64,000 bases of DNA from Nageia nagi (Eukaryota > Pinophyta). The position numbers and the translations under genes are program-made. Numbering within the stretch: the stretch's first letter is position 1; each line of letters opens with the position of its first letter. This document shows, in pieces, positions 42,640 to 53,900 of the stretch. Location: assembly GCA_050084985.1 (NCBI GenBank), contig JBITNC010000001.1:4154001-4218000 (forward strand), in the 5' to 3' direction. The notes beneath the pieces were generated by a model. It saw only the letters and a program-made list of their open reading frames with translations, ran no database searches and had not been told where the DNA came from.

Positions 42640-43490
42640 TGGAATTTGCCCCCAAGATATGACTAAAATTAAAAAAAAAATGTTTAAAAAAAATATTCTA
42701 AATACACCTTATTGGGGAACATCCTTTATAAAAGAGGCTATGAAGGTATCCTTTTAATATATCTTGAACCTAATGAAATTCCCCTTGAATTATCTCAAGC
42801 ACATGATGGTACATGTGGTGGCCACTATATTGGTATGGCAATTACAAAACATTTGTTAAGAATGGGATACTTTTAGCCAACACTTGAAAAATATCATGTT
42901 TAATATGTTTAAAAATGCGTTAAGTACCAAAAATTTGCAAACCTTAAACATTTACCTTCTCAAGACTTGCAACCTGTTGCAACCATATGGCCCTTTTCAC
43001 AATGGGTGTTAGACCTTGTTAGCCATGTATATCCCCATTCTTCACAAGGACATAAATTTATAATTACTACCATTGAATATTTTATCAAATGGGTAGAATC
43101 CATGCCCTTAATTGAAGTTAAAGCAGTTAAAATTGTGGAGTTCATTAAGATCAAACTTATTTATAGATTTGGAATCCCTTCTAAATTAATCATGGATAAT
43201 GGACTCCCTTTTAAAAATAAGGATGTTAGACCTTTTTGTGAAAAGTATCATATTCAATTAAGTTTCTTTACTACTTATTATTCTGAAGCTAATGGAAAAG
43301 ATGAAGCCTCTAATAAAACCATTGTTAAAGCACTTCAAAATTTTGTTGGAGACTTATAAAGGGATTGCATACAAAAATTTCCTATGCATTATGGGCCTAT
43401 AGAACAAACATTTGAACACCTACTAGAGCAACACCTTTTTCATTAGTTTATGGTGCTTAAATTGTTTTTCTATTGAACTTGAAATTCCAT
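42640..43490 (+). pseudogene. Gypsy E integrase, DD35E residues intact in an open core
   Basis: N-terminal zinc region: GILLIYLEPNEIPLEL-type sequence, then SQAHDGTCGGHYIGMAITKH and KCVKYQKFANLKH. The core is open for 130 codons (42967-43359): WVLDLVSH (Asp codon 43012), SKLIMDNGLPF (Asp codon 43195) and ANGKDEASNKTI (Glu codon 43303), giving Asp-60-Asp-35-Glu spacing. This is the only integrase in the window with all three catalytic residues. Stops occur just before and after, so no full protein is made. Confidence 0.92.
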
Positions 43491-43890
43491 CCCTTCATGT
43501 TTCTTTGTATCAATTTATTGATGATACTACCTATAGGCAAGATAGGCTTGCCCAGCTTAATTTACTTGATGAGAAATACGTAAGTGCACTTTAGCATTTG
43601 AGAATTTACCAAGAACATATTTAGAGATCTTATAATAAAAAAAGCATTACCATGAATTTGAAGTTGGTGACCTTGTATTAAAGGAAAACCAATAAATTAC
43701 AAGTCAACCAAGAGTAGAAAGAGGAAAATTTACACCTAATTGGTTAGGTCCTTACATTGTAATGAGCAATTATGGTTTTAGAGCATACGAGTTGGCAACC
43801 TTGGAAGGTGTTGAAGAGATTGAACCAATCAACATCATTCACCTTCAAAATTCTATACCTAGATTCCACAAGCAACCTTCAAATATTTAG
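43491..43890 (+). pseudogene. Gypsy E polyprotein C-terminus
   Basis: After shifts: TYRQDRLAQLNLLDEKY-type sequence, FEVGDLVLKENQ, RGKFTPNWLGPYIVMSNYGF, RAYELATLEGVEEIEPINII and HLQNSIPRF. This is the integrase C-terminal G-D-L-V-L...W-x-G-P-Y fold without a chromodomain, as in Tat elements. Confidence 0.85.
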
Positions 43891-46150
43891 AAAACATTTT
43901 GGCAAAAACAATAAAAAATAGAAAATAACAAAAAAATTAAAATATTTCATAAGCACAAAAATAAACACAAAAAACATAAAATCCAAAAAAGAGTATTACA
44001 TATCATGTTTTTCAATCATAATCCTCCCTTTATCTTATCTTGGAATTATGAAAAGGTTTTCAAGAATTATAGCAAGTAGTTCAAGGTTCCTTTTCATTTA
44101 TCACTTATCTTATATCATCACTTTAGATCATTACATTTGAAGTCAATACTCAGTGTTCTCTCACTTTTTAATATCATCCTACCTTTTTGGGTTCATGGGA
44201 ACACAAATCACTCATATACTATCCATATTTAATCTATTTATGTCTTCTTATATTTGCTTTATCACCACATATATGTATATATCACCATCATGACACCAAC
44301 TATTGGACAATCTCTTCTACCTTGTCTGGTATGGAGCTAGTACATGTCCTACATATTAAGATGGAACTCGATCTTTGTCTCTCTCATTTTTCCATCATGT
44401 AATTTTTGTCTTACAACATTAATATCCCCCCATCATTCATCATTGCATTCATATGTTGGGGACATTGAATGACACTGCTTAGCAATACTTGAAATTACTC
44501 GACAAAAGAGATCATTCTACACATTAAGATGGAAGTCAGCCCCAAATCCATTTTCACTTTTATTTTATCCCTTAATTATTTTGTGACATTATTTGATCTC
44601 TTTTATGTCTACTTATGATAAATTTTAAGTTATTTTATCTTATTTTGACAAACTTTGCACTTTGTACCTTTGGACACTTTGAACTTTTTAGCTTTCATTT
44701 TGCCTTCAAGAACTTACTTAACCATGTCAATTTCCTACATAACTTATTTTTTTCATTCACATTTCTACATGTGGTCATATTACATAGGTTTAATTGTGTT
44801 TTTGTTGCCCTTATATTCTCTTTTGCCTCTCAAAGTGGGCCACTTGGCCACTTTGATCACCTTTTCAACCTATGTCGATTTGTGTCATTTGATCATTCCA
44901 CCTTCACATTTTGTCTTATTTTGCCTTGTTATCTCTTATCATGCATCATTTTGACTTGCTTTGCAGTCATTCCCAAGTCTATTTTGTTTTAGGACCAAAG
45001 GTCTTGAAATTTGACACCTTGAAAAGTTGCCTTTGGTTTGCTAGTTTTAAACCTATCAAACTATGTCCATTTTTCATTTTGTTTATTTCCTATGGGTCTA
45101 TGTTATACCTTCAATCATCCCTCAAATTTTATAGCTTAACTTTATCATTTTATGCCTTTTGAAAGCTCAAATAGAAGCATACTTGAAATGGTACACTTTT
45201 AGTGAGCACTAAAGGTTTTTTGCAAAGTTAAAGTTGGCTTTGGTTTTCACTTCAAAAACATGGCAAATGAGCTTTGTTTTTCAAACTATTTTTTCTGGCA
45301 CTTAGATTTTTAATCCACCTATCATATCGTCAAACTTGTTTTGAAAATTGGCATGGTGGTTGCTTGTTTTTTAGTGTCAAAGTTGGTCATTTTTCACTTT
45401 TTCCATGGTCTCAACATTGGCAAAGTTTTATTTTGGTTCATTTTAGTTGCATTTTTGTAACATGTTTGGATTGAGATTATTACTTTTCCTTATGACTAGC
45501 TTAAATTTACATTTTTAGTGTGTCATTAGGGTGAATATTTTGTCATGAATTTAGTGCCTTTTTTGGTTTCTTTTACATCATTTTTAACTGTGTTTTTGCT
45601 TATTAGATTTTATGTATGTTCACTTGTTGATTTCATTATTATTTATTCTTCTTTAGTCAAGTTATCCATTCTTAGTCAATCTTTTACATATTTATATCAT
45701 GATGACATGTGTTCTATCTTTCACTTGTTAGTTTTCTTAATGTTTTGTTATCCTTTCTCAATGGCTTTTTATCTTTTTATCATTGTTTTTTCATTATTGT
45801 TTTCACCTTATTAAGTTGTGGTAATATTTTTGCCCTTATTATTCTTATCTTTTTACAATTTTGCCATTTATTTTTCATTTAAATATTTGATTTAATCTTA
45901 TTATCATTATCATTTTGTTATCATTTTTTCCATTTTTAGTGCTTATTTTTTATCAATTGTGCTTATTTATGAATGTGGTTATTCATACATGTTTGTTTTT
46001 CTATACATAGTTTAAGAAAACATTCACATTTTGACCATTGCATACATTATAAATATAGATAATAAAACATAAAATGTGCATTGAATACATTATAACATAG
46101 ATCATAAAACATAAAACATGCATTACATACATCAAAATAATGTATAAATC
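43891..46150. other. T-rich stretch after Gypsy E, no gene
   Basis: Pyrimidine-rich on the plus strand. Several plus-strand open frames (44615-44992, 45274-45474, 45545-45814) code only Phe/Leu/Ser-rich runs and look like composition artefacts. It probably holds the 3' untranslated region or LTR of Gypsy E, but no polypurine tract or LTR border could be fixed. Confidence 0.5.
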
Positions 46151-46161
46151 ATTGTAAATCT

Positions 46162-46376
46162 CATAAACATAGAGCATGCATCTAAAACATTGCATTGCAT
46201 CCATCATAAACCTAGAGCATACATATAACACATTGCATTGCATCCATCATAAACCTAGAGCATACATCTAACACATTGCATTGCATCCATCATAAACCTA
46301 GAGCATATATCTAAAACATTGCATTGCATCTATCATAAACCTAGAGCATATATTTAAAACATTGCATTGCATCCAT
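46162..46376. repeat. 43-bp tandem repeat, 5 units
   Basis: CATTGCATTGCATC starts at 46188, 46231, 46274, 46317 and 46360, an exact 43-bp period; the first unit starts near 46162. The unit also holds CATAAACCTAGAGCATA. Few substitutions between central units suggest recent homogenisation. More diverged related sequence extends left to about 46020. Confidence 0.95.
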
Positions 46377-46414
46377 CAAAACATAAATAACACACATCAT
46401 GCATCAAACCATGG

Positions 46415-46440
46415 ACACACACACACATATATATATATAT
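46415..46440. repeat. (CA)n(TA)n microsatellite
   Basis: CACACACACACA followed by TATATATATATA, 26 bp in total. Confidence 0.95.
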
Positions 46441-46639
46441 CAAAAACCATCCTCTAGGCCATCAAAAATAAATAGTACATCCATGATACATATGATACAT
46501 CACATATAATACAACTCATACATAATCGCTCAACTATCCCTCCTCAAATGTGAGCTAGATAGAAGAGAGGAATGGTGGTGAGATCGACTAGACTTCCCTA
46601 TGTGATAGTGTGAACCCTATGATGCTATAGGCATTTGCT

Positions 46640-48190
46640 ACAAACCATTGCTAGTCCTTATCCTCAAGGAAATTAACACTGCTAGAATTGGGTATCGTAT
46701 CCTCCCATACTCCTCATATGTAGATACTTTATCATTCACTTGCATAAGGTGAATCATTTTCCCATTAATAACTTGCTCTAATGTGGTGATCCACTACTTT
46801 ACTACAGCCAACTGTCCCTCTAGTTATGCAATCCTCTACCACACTATTGCTAGAACTCCTCCTCCTATGTTGTAGGAGGACCTCGTCACCCCAACCATCT
46901 CCTCCATCCCATTCACCATCCCATCCATAATCACCTCCATCATCTCCTCTATCACCACCTGCAACTACTATAACTACAACCCTAACCATTGCACCACCTT
47001 CTCCATCATCTCCCCCATTCCCTACATGTGAGAATGTTAGGGGAGCCATTATTGCTAATCATCTAGTCTAGTATTGATCATAAGTAGGTGTAGTCCCTAC
47101 ATCCTTAACCATGGAGACCATCACTAGGGGATTTAGCTCTTGACCAACCTCTATCACTACTATTATTGGTATCCCATTCAATCTGTACCTACTATATAGG
47201 ATACATTCCCTTAGCACATCTTATAATAATCCTATATACCATGTGATTCTATCAAAGTAGAAATCTACCTCCCTTGTTGAGTCCTCACCTACCTTGACCT
47301 CAAGATCTTGCTTGTCGAAAGTCCTTCCTCTACCCATCTCAACCCATCCAAGTGGGCCTCTAGATGAATTCTTGTGGTCATATCCTCATGATGACCATTC
47401 TATATAATGTTAAATATTTAGTATGGGGATGCCACCTCCTAGGCTCATAATCCATACCCCACCTCAAGATGTAGGGTGCCTTCATCCTTGCATCTCCCCA
47501 TCCAACATCTACTGCTACATGGATGTCATAAGGTAGCCCTATTGGTCTACCTACTTGGATGTACTCCCACCCCTAGATCTAGAGGAGGAGGGAGTAGGCC
47601 ATCCCTCATCTTTACCTCAATTTAAGCTCAACTAACTATTTGTAAACTAGTGTTGGTCCCCAACCAAACATCATGCCATCCTTATGCATCCTGCATAACA
47701 TATCACATAGATTCTATGGGAAGAGCACCCTAGAAGAGTCTAGGTAGATGTGTGCTATGATGATCACTATCATAAACACTATTCACACCTTGCAAAGGCC
47801 ATCCCTATAGGTGACCTCATAATCAAACCCTCCTTTCCCCCATCAAAGGTGCCCCCAATCTTCTTTGATTAATCTCACTACAACTACCTATCATTTGATG
47901 TATGCCCCCACTCTGATCATGAGCTTCCCCTCTATCAATACCTTAAAAATCTACCATATGTACTCTAGAGTGATAGTACACTCTCTCCTTAATAAGATGA
48001 AGGTGTTGGTGGTAGCATCCCACCTCTCCACCAACACAGTTAGATAGTTATTATTGAATGTGATAGGATCCATCATCTTGTCATATCTAATCTTGATCAT
48101 GAAGAGCCACTCCTATTCCTCATCACTCATTATATATAGTAGCAGGTCCTAGATGGACCTAAAGTAATGCTGCATATCCATGTACTCATT
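46640..48190 (-). pseudogene. Plant mobile domain (PMD) protein relic
   Basis: Minus strand from about 48185: MQHYFRSI, DLLLYIMSDEE, EWLFMIKIRYDKMMDPITFN, NNYLTVLVERWDATTNTFIL and LRRECTITLEYIW. The L-x-x-L-V-E-R-W-x-x-x-T-x-T-F...E-C-T-I-T-L-E pattern is the plant mobile domain (aminotransferase-like, PF10536), carried by MAIL-type genes and by some transposons. Distal frames continue (VGRPIGLPYDIHV, MDYEPRRWHPHTKY) to a coiled-coil-like tail, RITTLEQVINGKM-type, near 46700-46830. At least six stops. Host-gene copy or transposon cargo cannot be decided. Confidence 0.7.
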
Positions 48191-49139
48191 AACCTATTAG
48201 AAATAAAAAAATCAAATCTTTATCTAAAAAACCTAAGGTTAAGGTATTTTCCTTCTTATCCTATATGAAATATGATACCCCCTATGTTTTTAGGTGGGAA
48301 ACCTAAAGACCCCTAGTGTTTCTAGTTTTCTACCTTGTTTGGGCCTAGATCTAGTCTAAATCCTTCATTTTTCATCTTTTATCTACAATTATATGTCTTG
48401 CATAGTATTCTACCCTATTTACCAATTTGTTTTACCTATTGTTTATTATATTTTCCCTCCTCATATCTATTTTCCTACCCAACCCCTTTTCTATAATTAA
48501 TTAACTTAAAAACTTAATTAAATGCAAGATTAGGGTTTAGCACTAATCTAGAGGGCCTATGAACTATTTTGTAGTGAGGTCTCTATGTCATGTCAACAAA
48601 TCATCTAGGTAGTAGAGGATATGGTAGGATTAGAGCCTCATTAGCAATAACACACAAATGATAATGAGCCAAGTCATCGCTTAAAGCTACTTGGTTAAAA
48701 ATGTAGCTGCATTTTCCTCCTATCTAAGAAATACCTTAGTGTTTTGGGAATGCAATTGCATTTTGGAAATGTAGTCACATTTCTAGAACATGGTCACATT
48801 TCTAAAACATAACTATGTTTTATCTTTTTCTTCCCTTATCATGGCCTTTCATCATCAAATGCATCCCCATCTTCTTTGCTTTACTGCAAATGTGTTTGAG
48901 GGGGATCACATATATCGCTTGGGAAAATTAGTCATCACACCACATTAATCTCATATCACTCAAAATTAGGTTTTTTTCATTGCATTTAACCTAGAAAAAA
49001 TACAAATCAAAAAGGGGCAAAATCTAGACACTCAAATCTAGTACTATGCACTACACTTGACATAACCCTCTTTTATCATCAACATGCTTGGTTAATTAGT
49101 TAATCTAGTTACATTTAATGATACTTTTTTAATTATTGA
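48191..49139. other. Gene-free stretch
   Basis: AT-rich sequence without a recognised coding relic or repeat; nothing supportable was seen. Confidence 0.5.
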
Positions 49140-49530
49140 TTATTGAATAGTTTTTTTTATCATAGTCATTTTCTTTGGAATCACAATTAAACTTAGTCAT
49201 GTTTATTGCATTTCGATCATAGTCATTTGCTTTGGAATCATAATTTAACTTAGTCATGTTTATTGCATTTTGATCATAGTCATTTGCTTGGAAATCACAA
49301 TTAAACTTAGTCATGTTTATTACATTTTGATCATAGTCATTTTATTTGAAAAATACAATTAAAATTAGTCATTTTTAATTTATTTTTGATCATAATCATT
49401 TGTTAGAAAACTACAATTAAACTTAGTCATGTCATTTGGGAAAGATAATTAATATTAGTCATATTAACTATATTTTGACCATAATCATTTATGGTTAAAT
49501 TGCAATTAAATTTAGTCATATTTATTGTGA
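49140..49530. repeat. 57-bp tandem repeat, about 6-7 units
   Basis: AGTCAT starts at 49195, 49252, 49309, 49367, 49425, 49457 (a half unit) and 49514, a period of 57-58 bp. Each full unit contains TTGATCATAGTCATTTG and AATTAAACTTAGTCATG. Because 57 is a multiple of three, a minus-strand frame of repeated 19-residue blocks stays open (49129-49314); coding is not implied. Right-hand units are more diverged. Confidence 0.92.
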
Positions 49531-49868
49531 AATTCCCCTGTATTTTAGAAATGCCTAGGGTCATCACATTTAGATAGTGAAGATAGTTTGGATCCATCTC
49601 AAAATTTGCTTAGTTGCATCAGGTACCATCATTAAATAATGATATTATCAAGTAATCTCTTGTGTTTCTTAACACCACCTTGAGCTAGACATCTTATGAT
49701 TATTTGAGCTTATTTATTTAAAAGGATGGCTTGAAGAAGCCTCCTTAAGGATTTTAATCAAGTTTATTTCTATATTTTGTGCTTATAGGATCTAGTCTAG
49801 CCTGTACACACTAGTTAAATGTTTAGGTCTAAATGATCTTGAAAGAGGTCACTTTTTTTTGAAATAAG

Positions 49869-49869
<1 letters not shown>

Positions 49870-49900
<31 letters not shown>
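49870..49900. repeat. (TA)n microsatellite
   Basis: TA run of about 30 bp. Like the run at 13471-13530 it precedes an AAATCCYATTCYARTT junction and then the 27-bp minisatellite. Confidence 0.93.
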
Positions 49901-49915
49901 TCCAAATCCTATTCC

Positions 49916-50270
49916 AATTAGATAGGTTGCATCCACTTCCATAGTTAGTTATATTGCATCCACTTCTACATCTGGGTAGGTTTTATCTACTTCTACATCC
50001 ATGTAGGTTACATCCACTTTTGTATTTAGGTAGGTTGCATTCACTTCTATAGCCAAGTAGATTGCATCTACTTTTGTAGTTAGGTAGGTTGCATCCACTT
50101 TTATAAATGGGTAGGTTGCATCCACTTTTGTACTTGTATAGGTTAGATCCACTTCTATAATGGGGTAGGTTACATCCATTTTTATAGCTAGGAAGGTTGT
50201 ATCCACTTCTATAGTTGGGTAGGTTGCATCCACTTTTGTATGCAGGTAAGTTGCATCCAATACCATTGAT
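49916..50270. repeat. 27-bp minisatellite, second locus (13 units)
   Basis: Unit starts at 49926 + 27k for k = 0 to 12 (to 50250), in strict register, with the same AGGTTGCATCCACTT core as 13548-13713 and 32067-32220. The minus-strand frame 49949-50266 stays open as 9-residue blocks (VDATYxxxK/E) because the period is a multiple of three. Confidence 0.96.
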
Positions 50271-50912
50271 TATTAATTTTTGTAATGGGAATTAATAGGT
50301 CATTTCTTATCCAAAAGGGATCATGTAATCTCTCATTTTAATTGATAGATATGTACTTTCTAATGGTGAAGCTCTTACCTCAATTTGAAATTTTTAGGAA
50401 AATCATGATCTAAAGAAGATGAATTGTCTATCTTGGTTGATTCAAAATTATTAACCTCACAAAACATGTAGGTGATACTCCTAAACACCCAAGCATGAGA
50501 ATTCCATGATAACTCATCTATGGTAGAAATAATTATACTGGGGATGGGAGTATGGAGATTTCCCCTTTTCCCTTGCACTACTAAGTGGAAAAGTTTAAGC
50601 ACATCCAAGAGACATCATCCATGGTGGATACAACTACTTTGTATTCAAATTTCAATCATTCAGTATATATATGAAATTATAAATACTAATTAGGCCTTTA
50701 TTTGTATTATTTACCATGGTTTTTATTAATTAGCATGATTTGTAAAACAATTGTCAAGTTTTTACATCTATTTTTTCAAAATTATATAAAAGTCACCTAC
50801 CAATCTACACAATTTTTAGAATTGTTTCATCATTTCAAATTAGGTTTCTTGTATATTTACCACAATTTTATAGGTAAATTTTAGAGGAGGGCTCTTAAAA
50901 ATTTCATTGGTT
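50271..50912. repeat. Dispersed repeat: flank right of the 27-bp array, copy 2
   Basis: 50445-50912 aligns with 32488-32955 (shared ACATGTAGGTGATACTCCTA and further blocks to AGGAGGGCTCTTAAAA). With the (TA)n run and the array, this gives a repeat of at least about 1 kb present at two loci. No terminal repeats, TSDs or coding potential were identified. Confidence 0.88.
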
Positions 50913-53900
50913 GAAAAGCTTCAACTAAAGTTAGATAAATTGCAACTCGAAGTGAGTATCATATGAGTCCTTCAATTTATTTAAATATTTCCAAGCATTA
51001 CATGTAATGGAATTTATGTGGTAACTAATTTCCTCACTCATAAAGAATAAATCAATGCATAATCCTTATTGTATTTTACATTACATATTACAAGCTCTTT
51101 TACATCCATTGGATTAGTAGGAGGAGTATCACCATCATAAACACCATCCTAAAGACCATTGAAAATAAGAGTGTTTGTAATTTTTCTATGCCATTATTCC
51201 TAATTTTCCATTATAAGAAAAACAACACCAACAATGGAATGCATTTTACTAAGAAAAAATACCTTCTATAAAAATGTGATTGTGAAAGATGAACACCTAA
51301 AAACATTACCAATATTAAAGAGTTTTCTCCAAAGATTTTAAAAGATAGGTAAAAGGTAACTATCAACTATTTTATATATTAAATATAAAAAAAATTAAAA
51401 TTTTAATATTTAAATATTAAACTATAACCAAATTACCAAAAAAATAAAATTCAATGGGATGATGACATAGAATGGAGGATGTGCATGAATCAATCAATGG
51501 GATGAGAATCTCCATGTAGACTAAGATGGTATTAACAAGGACCACATGAAAGGAGTTGGTAGATATGCATGTAGAAGAGGTAGAAAAATTGATACCATAT
51601 TTAGGGATGTTACCACTATAAGGTGAATGAATAAAAAATGAATGGGGGATGATATAGTATCAAATAGTAGGAGAAGGGAAAATATGACCACAAGGTTACA
51701 TTGGTAAGGAGAAAGAGGAACCAAGATAAATACAACAATAATTAAAATATACATAGTATACTATGCTTTACATCCAACTCTAGCTCCATGAGGTATTCAT
51801 TAGAGTTTTCCACCATCACCATATCCTTCAAACACCTCCATGCTCACTACACCACTTAGCAATTGAAGGAAAACTTTGGTAGCATAGAATAACGAGAAGG
51901 TTATAGGTAATGATAGTAATAAAAAATGATTTTGTATTGGAAAAGAATGTGTATTATCAATAGTATCAAAAATAATAGGTAAACCACACCATAAATCAAC
52001 CAAACAACTTTGAGAAAATATAAAATAGGAGTTGAGAAGGTCCAAGATGTTGAGAATACACAAATGTTACAAAGGGGACCAAAAGTGAAATGGAAATAAC
52101 AATAATAAATGATGTTATAGGATGGTTGCACATATTAAGAAAAACTCCAAAGATCCAAATACCACCATCCACTATCAATAGGCACACCATAAAACTTGAG
52201 CAACACAATCTCATCTAGACAATAACATGTACAATCAATGAAAATGGATTCAAATGTTAGCAACACCAATAAGCAAACACCATAACAAACTTAGACTATG
52301 GTTAGTGAAAAACAATCCATGAAAATGTCCAATAGGGCCACATAGTCATAATAGATAGTGAGGGTACATAACTAAGTACTAAAGTATAACTATCACAACC
52401 ATCTTCCACCTCCTTCCAAGATGCAACACAAAATAAAAAGATTCTTATGATATTTCTACATAATGAAATAACTAACTCTACTGTATGGGGAGTGACAAAA
52501 ATACACATTTAGATTTATATGGCATTGCTATTAGAATACTAGCTAATAAAAGGTAATCCAACAACATTTGTTACCACCACAACAAACACATACAATAGGA
52601 GGAACAACAACAATTTTACCCTTGATGAATAAAAGTAATGAAGAACCTAATAAACAAATAAAAACTTAAGAAGTGAATTATGAAAGATATTGTGCATGAA
52701 AACCTCTAAAAAATTGAATGTAAAAATTTAAGGAAATGGGTATCAAGAATTGTATTGACTCCAAAATTTATGTATTACATCAATACAACATTCATAAATA
52801 GAGTAAAAAGTGGCTTACCATTTCACCTTCCTCAAGAGATTCTTTAACTCCCTAAAGATTTTACAAATTCATATTACTATGAACTCCCACACACAAATCT
52901 GTATTTACATAAGTATTAAATACTTTTATCACCCCTACACACTTATGAAACCTAAAACTAATAATATTATAATCAAGCTTAATCCCTAAGGATTAGGTTT
53001 CCAATATGTTCTATAAAAATCCTTTTTTCATCATATGGTGAAAATTTATTTCAAATAAAAGAAAAGAGGAGATAAATTTATTTTATGACTCCACAACATC
53101 CTTATCTTTCTTCTTGATGCCTTGTAGGTGAGCTCAATAAATATGTTGTTAATCAAAGATAAAAAATAACAAAAACATAACATAATAATTATAACCTTCC
53201 ACTCATGCCTCTCTCAGATATGGTAGTCATACCAATTTGGTTGGAGAATACATGTAACTATAAGTACTTCAATATGATATAATATATATCAAAATTAAGT
53301 TCCTAAACATGATAACATGTAATCATCTCCTAATATTATTGTCAAATATTACCCATCATATACAAGGTATGAATTTGATAGGGGTTAAATTAGAAATAAT
53401 TGCTACAATTTATTATTCATTCTCTCAATATTAATACTTTTATGTTCCATGTATCACTATAAATATCAAGGGGATATACATTATCATTATCACTTTCTTA
53501 ATGACCTTATAAGTTATTTTCTTATGAAATCATATATCATGATCATCAACATAGAAGGAATGTCACAATGAGAACTTGGAGATACCTAATGCAATCAATA
53601 ATGTCTCAACAAAATAATATTTCCTTACTAGGATATAGGACTCAAAGAAAATATTTTTATACTAAAATATTAATTACAAAGCATATCAATATAATATAAT
53701 AAGATAACCATGTGCATTTAACAGTCTTTAAGAGAATGTCTCTATACATAATTTCAACTTAATAAGGACATCATATTTGAATCAAACATTATCATAATAT
53801 ATCATTAATAAAAAAAGTTAACTAATAATTAACTTAGAATTAATGTAGCCACATAAATATGATTTATATTTAATATAAAATTATATTTAAGGTATCAAGG

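Larger units (their letters stand above)
37461..43890 (+). mobile_element. Gypsy retrotransposon E (Tat type, two RNase H domains), plus strand
   Basis: Order: gag, protease, G-patch-like segment, spacer, RT, RNase H, a second archaeal-type RNase H, integrase, tail. A second RNase H before integrase is characteristic of plant Tat-lineage Gypsy elements. The 5' LTR and leader are missing at the breakpoint with Copia D, and no 3' LTR could be delimited. Open runs are longer than in the other relics (196 codons of gag; 135 of RNase H; 130 of integrase), but stops separate them. Confidence 0.9.

Noticed and set aside
44615-45814. Series of plus-strand hydrophobic frames as membrane proteins
   Set aside because: Phe/Leu/Ser content follows from T-rich DNA, the frames overlap in different phases, and no family resemblance is seen.
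46765-47049. Gly/Asp-rich 94-codon minus-strand frame
   Set aside because: It overlaps the PMD relic's tail in another frame; the composition comes from a pyrimidine-rich tract on the plus strand.
49129-49314. Minus-strand open frame of 19-residue repeats
   Set aside because: It is explained by the 57-bp tandem period; no domain or start context.
46162-50270. Tandem arrays as CRISPR arrays
   Set aside because: The units are head-to-tail without unique spacers of fixed length, and the context is a plant retrotransposon region.
51521-52508. Cluster of minus-strand hydrophobic frames
   Set aside because: They overlap one another in different frames and have AT-driven composition; no domain.
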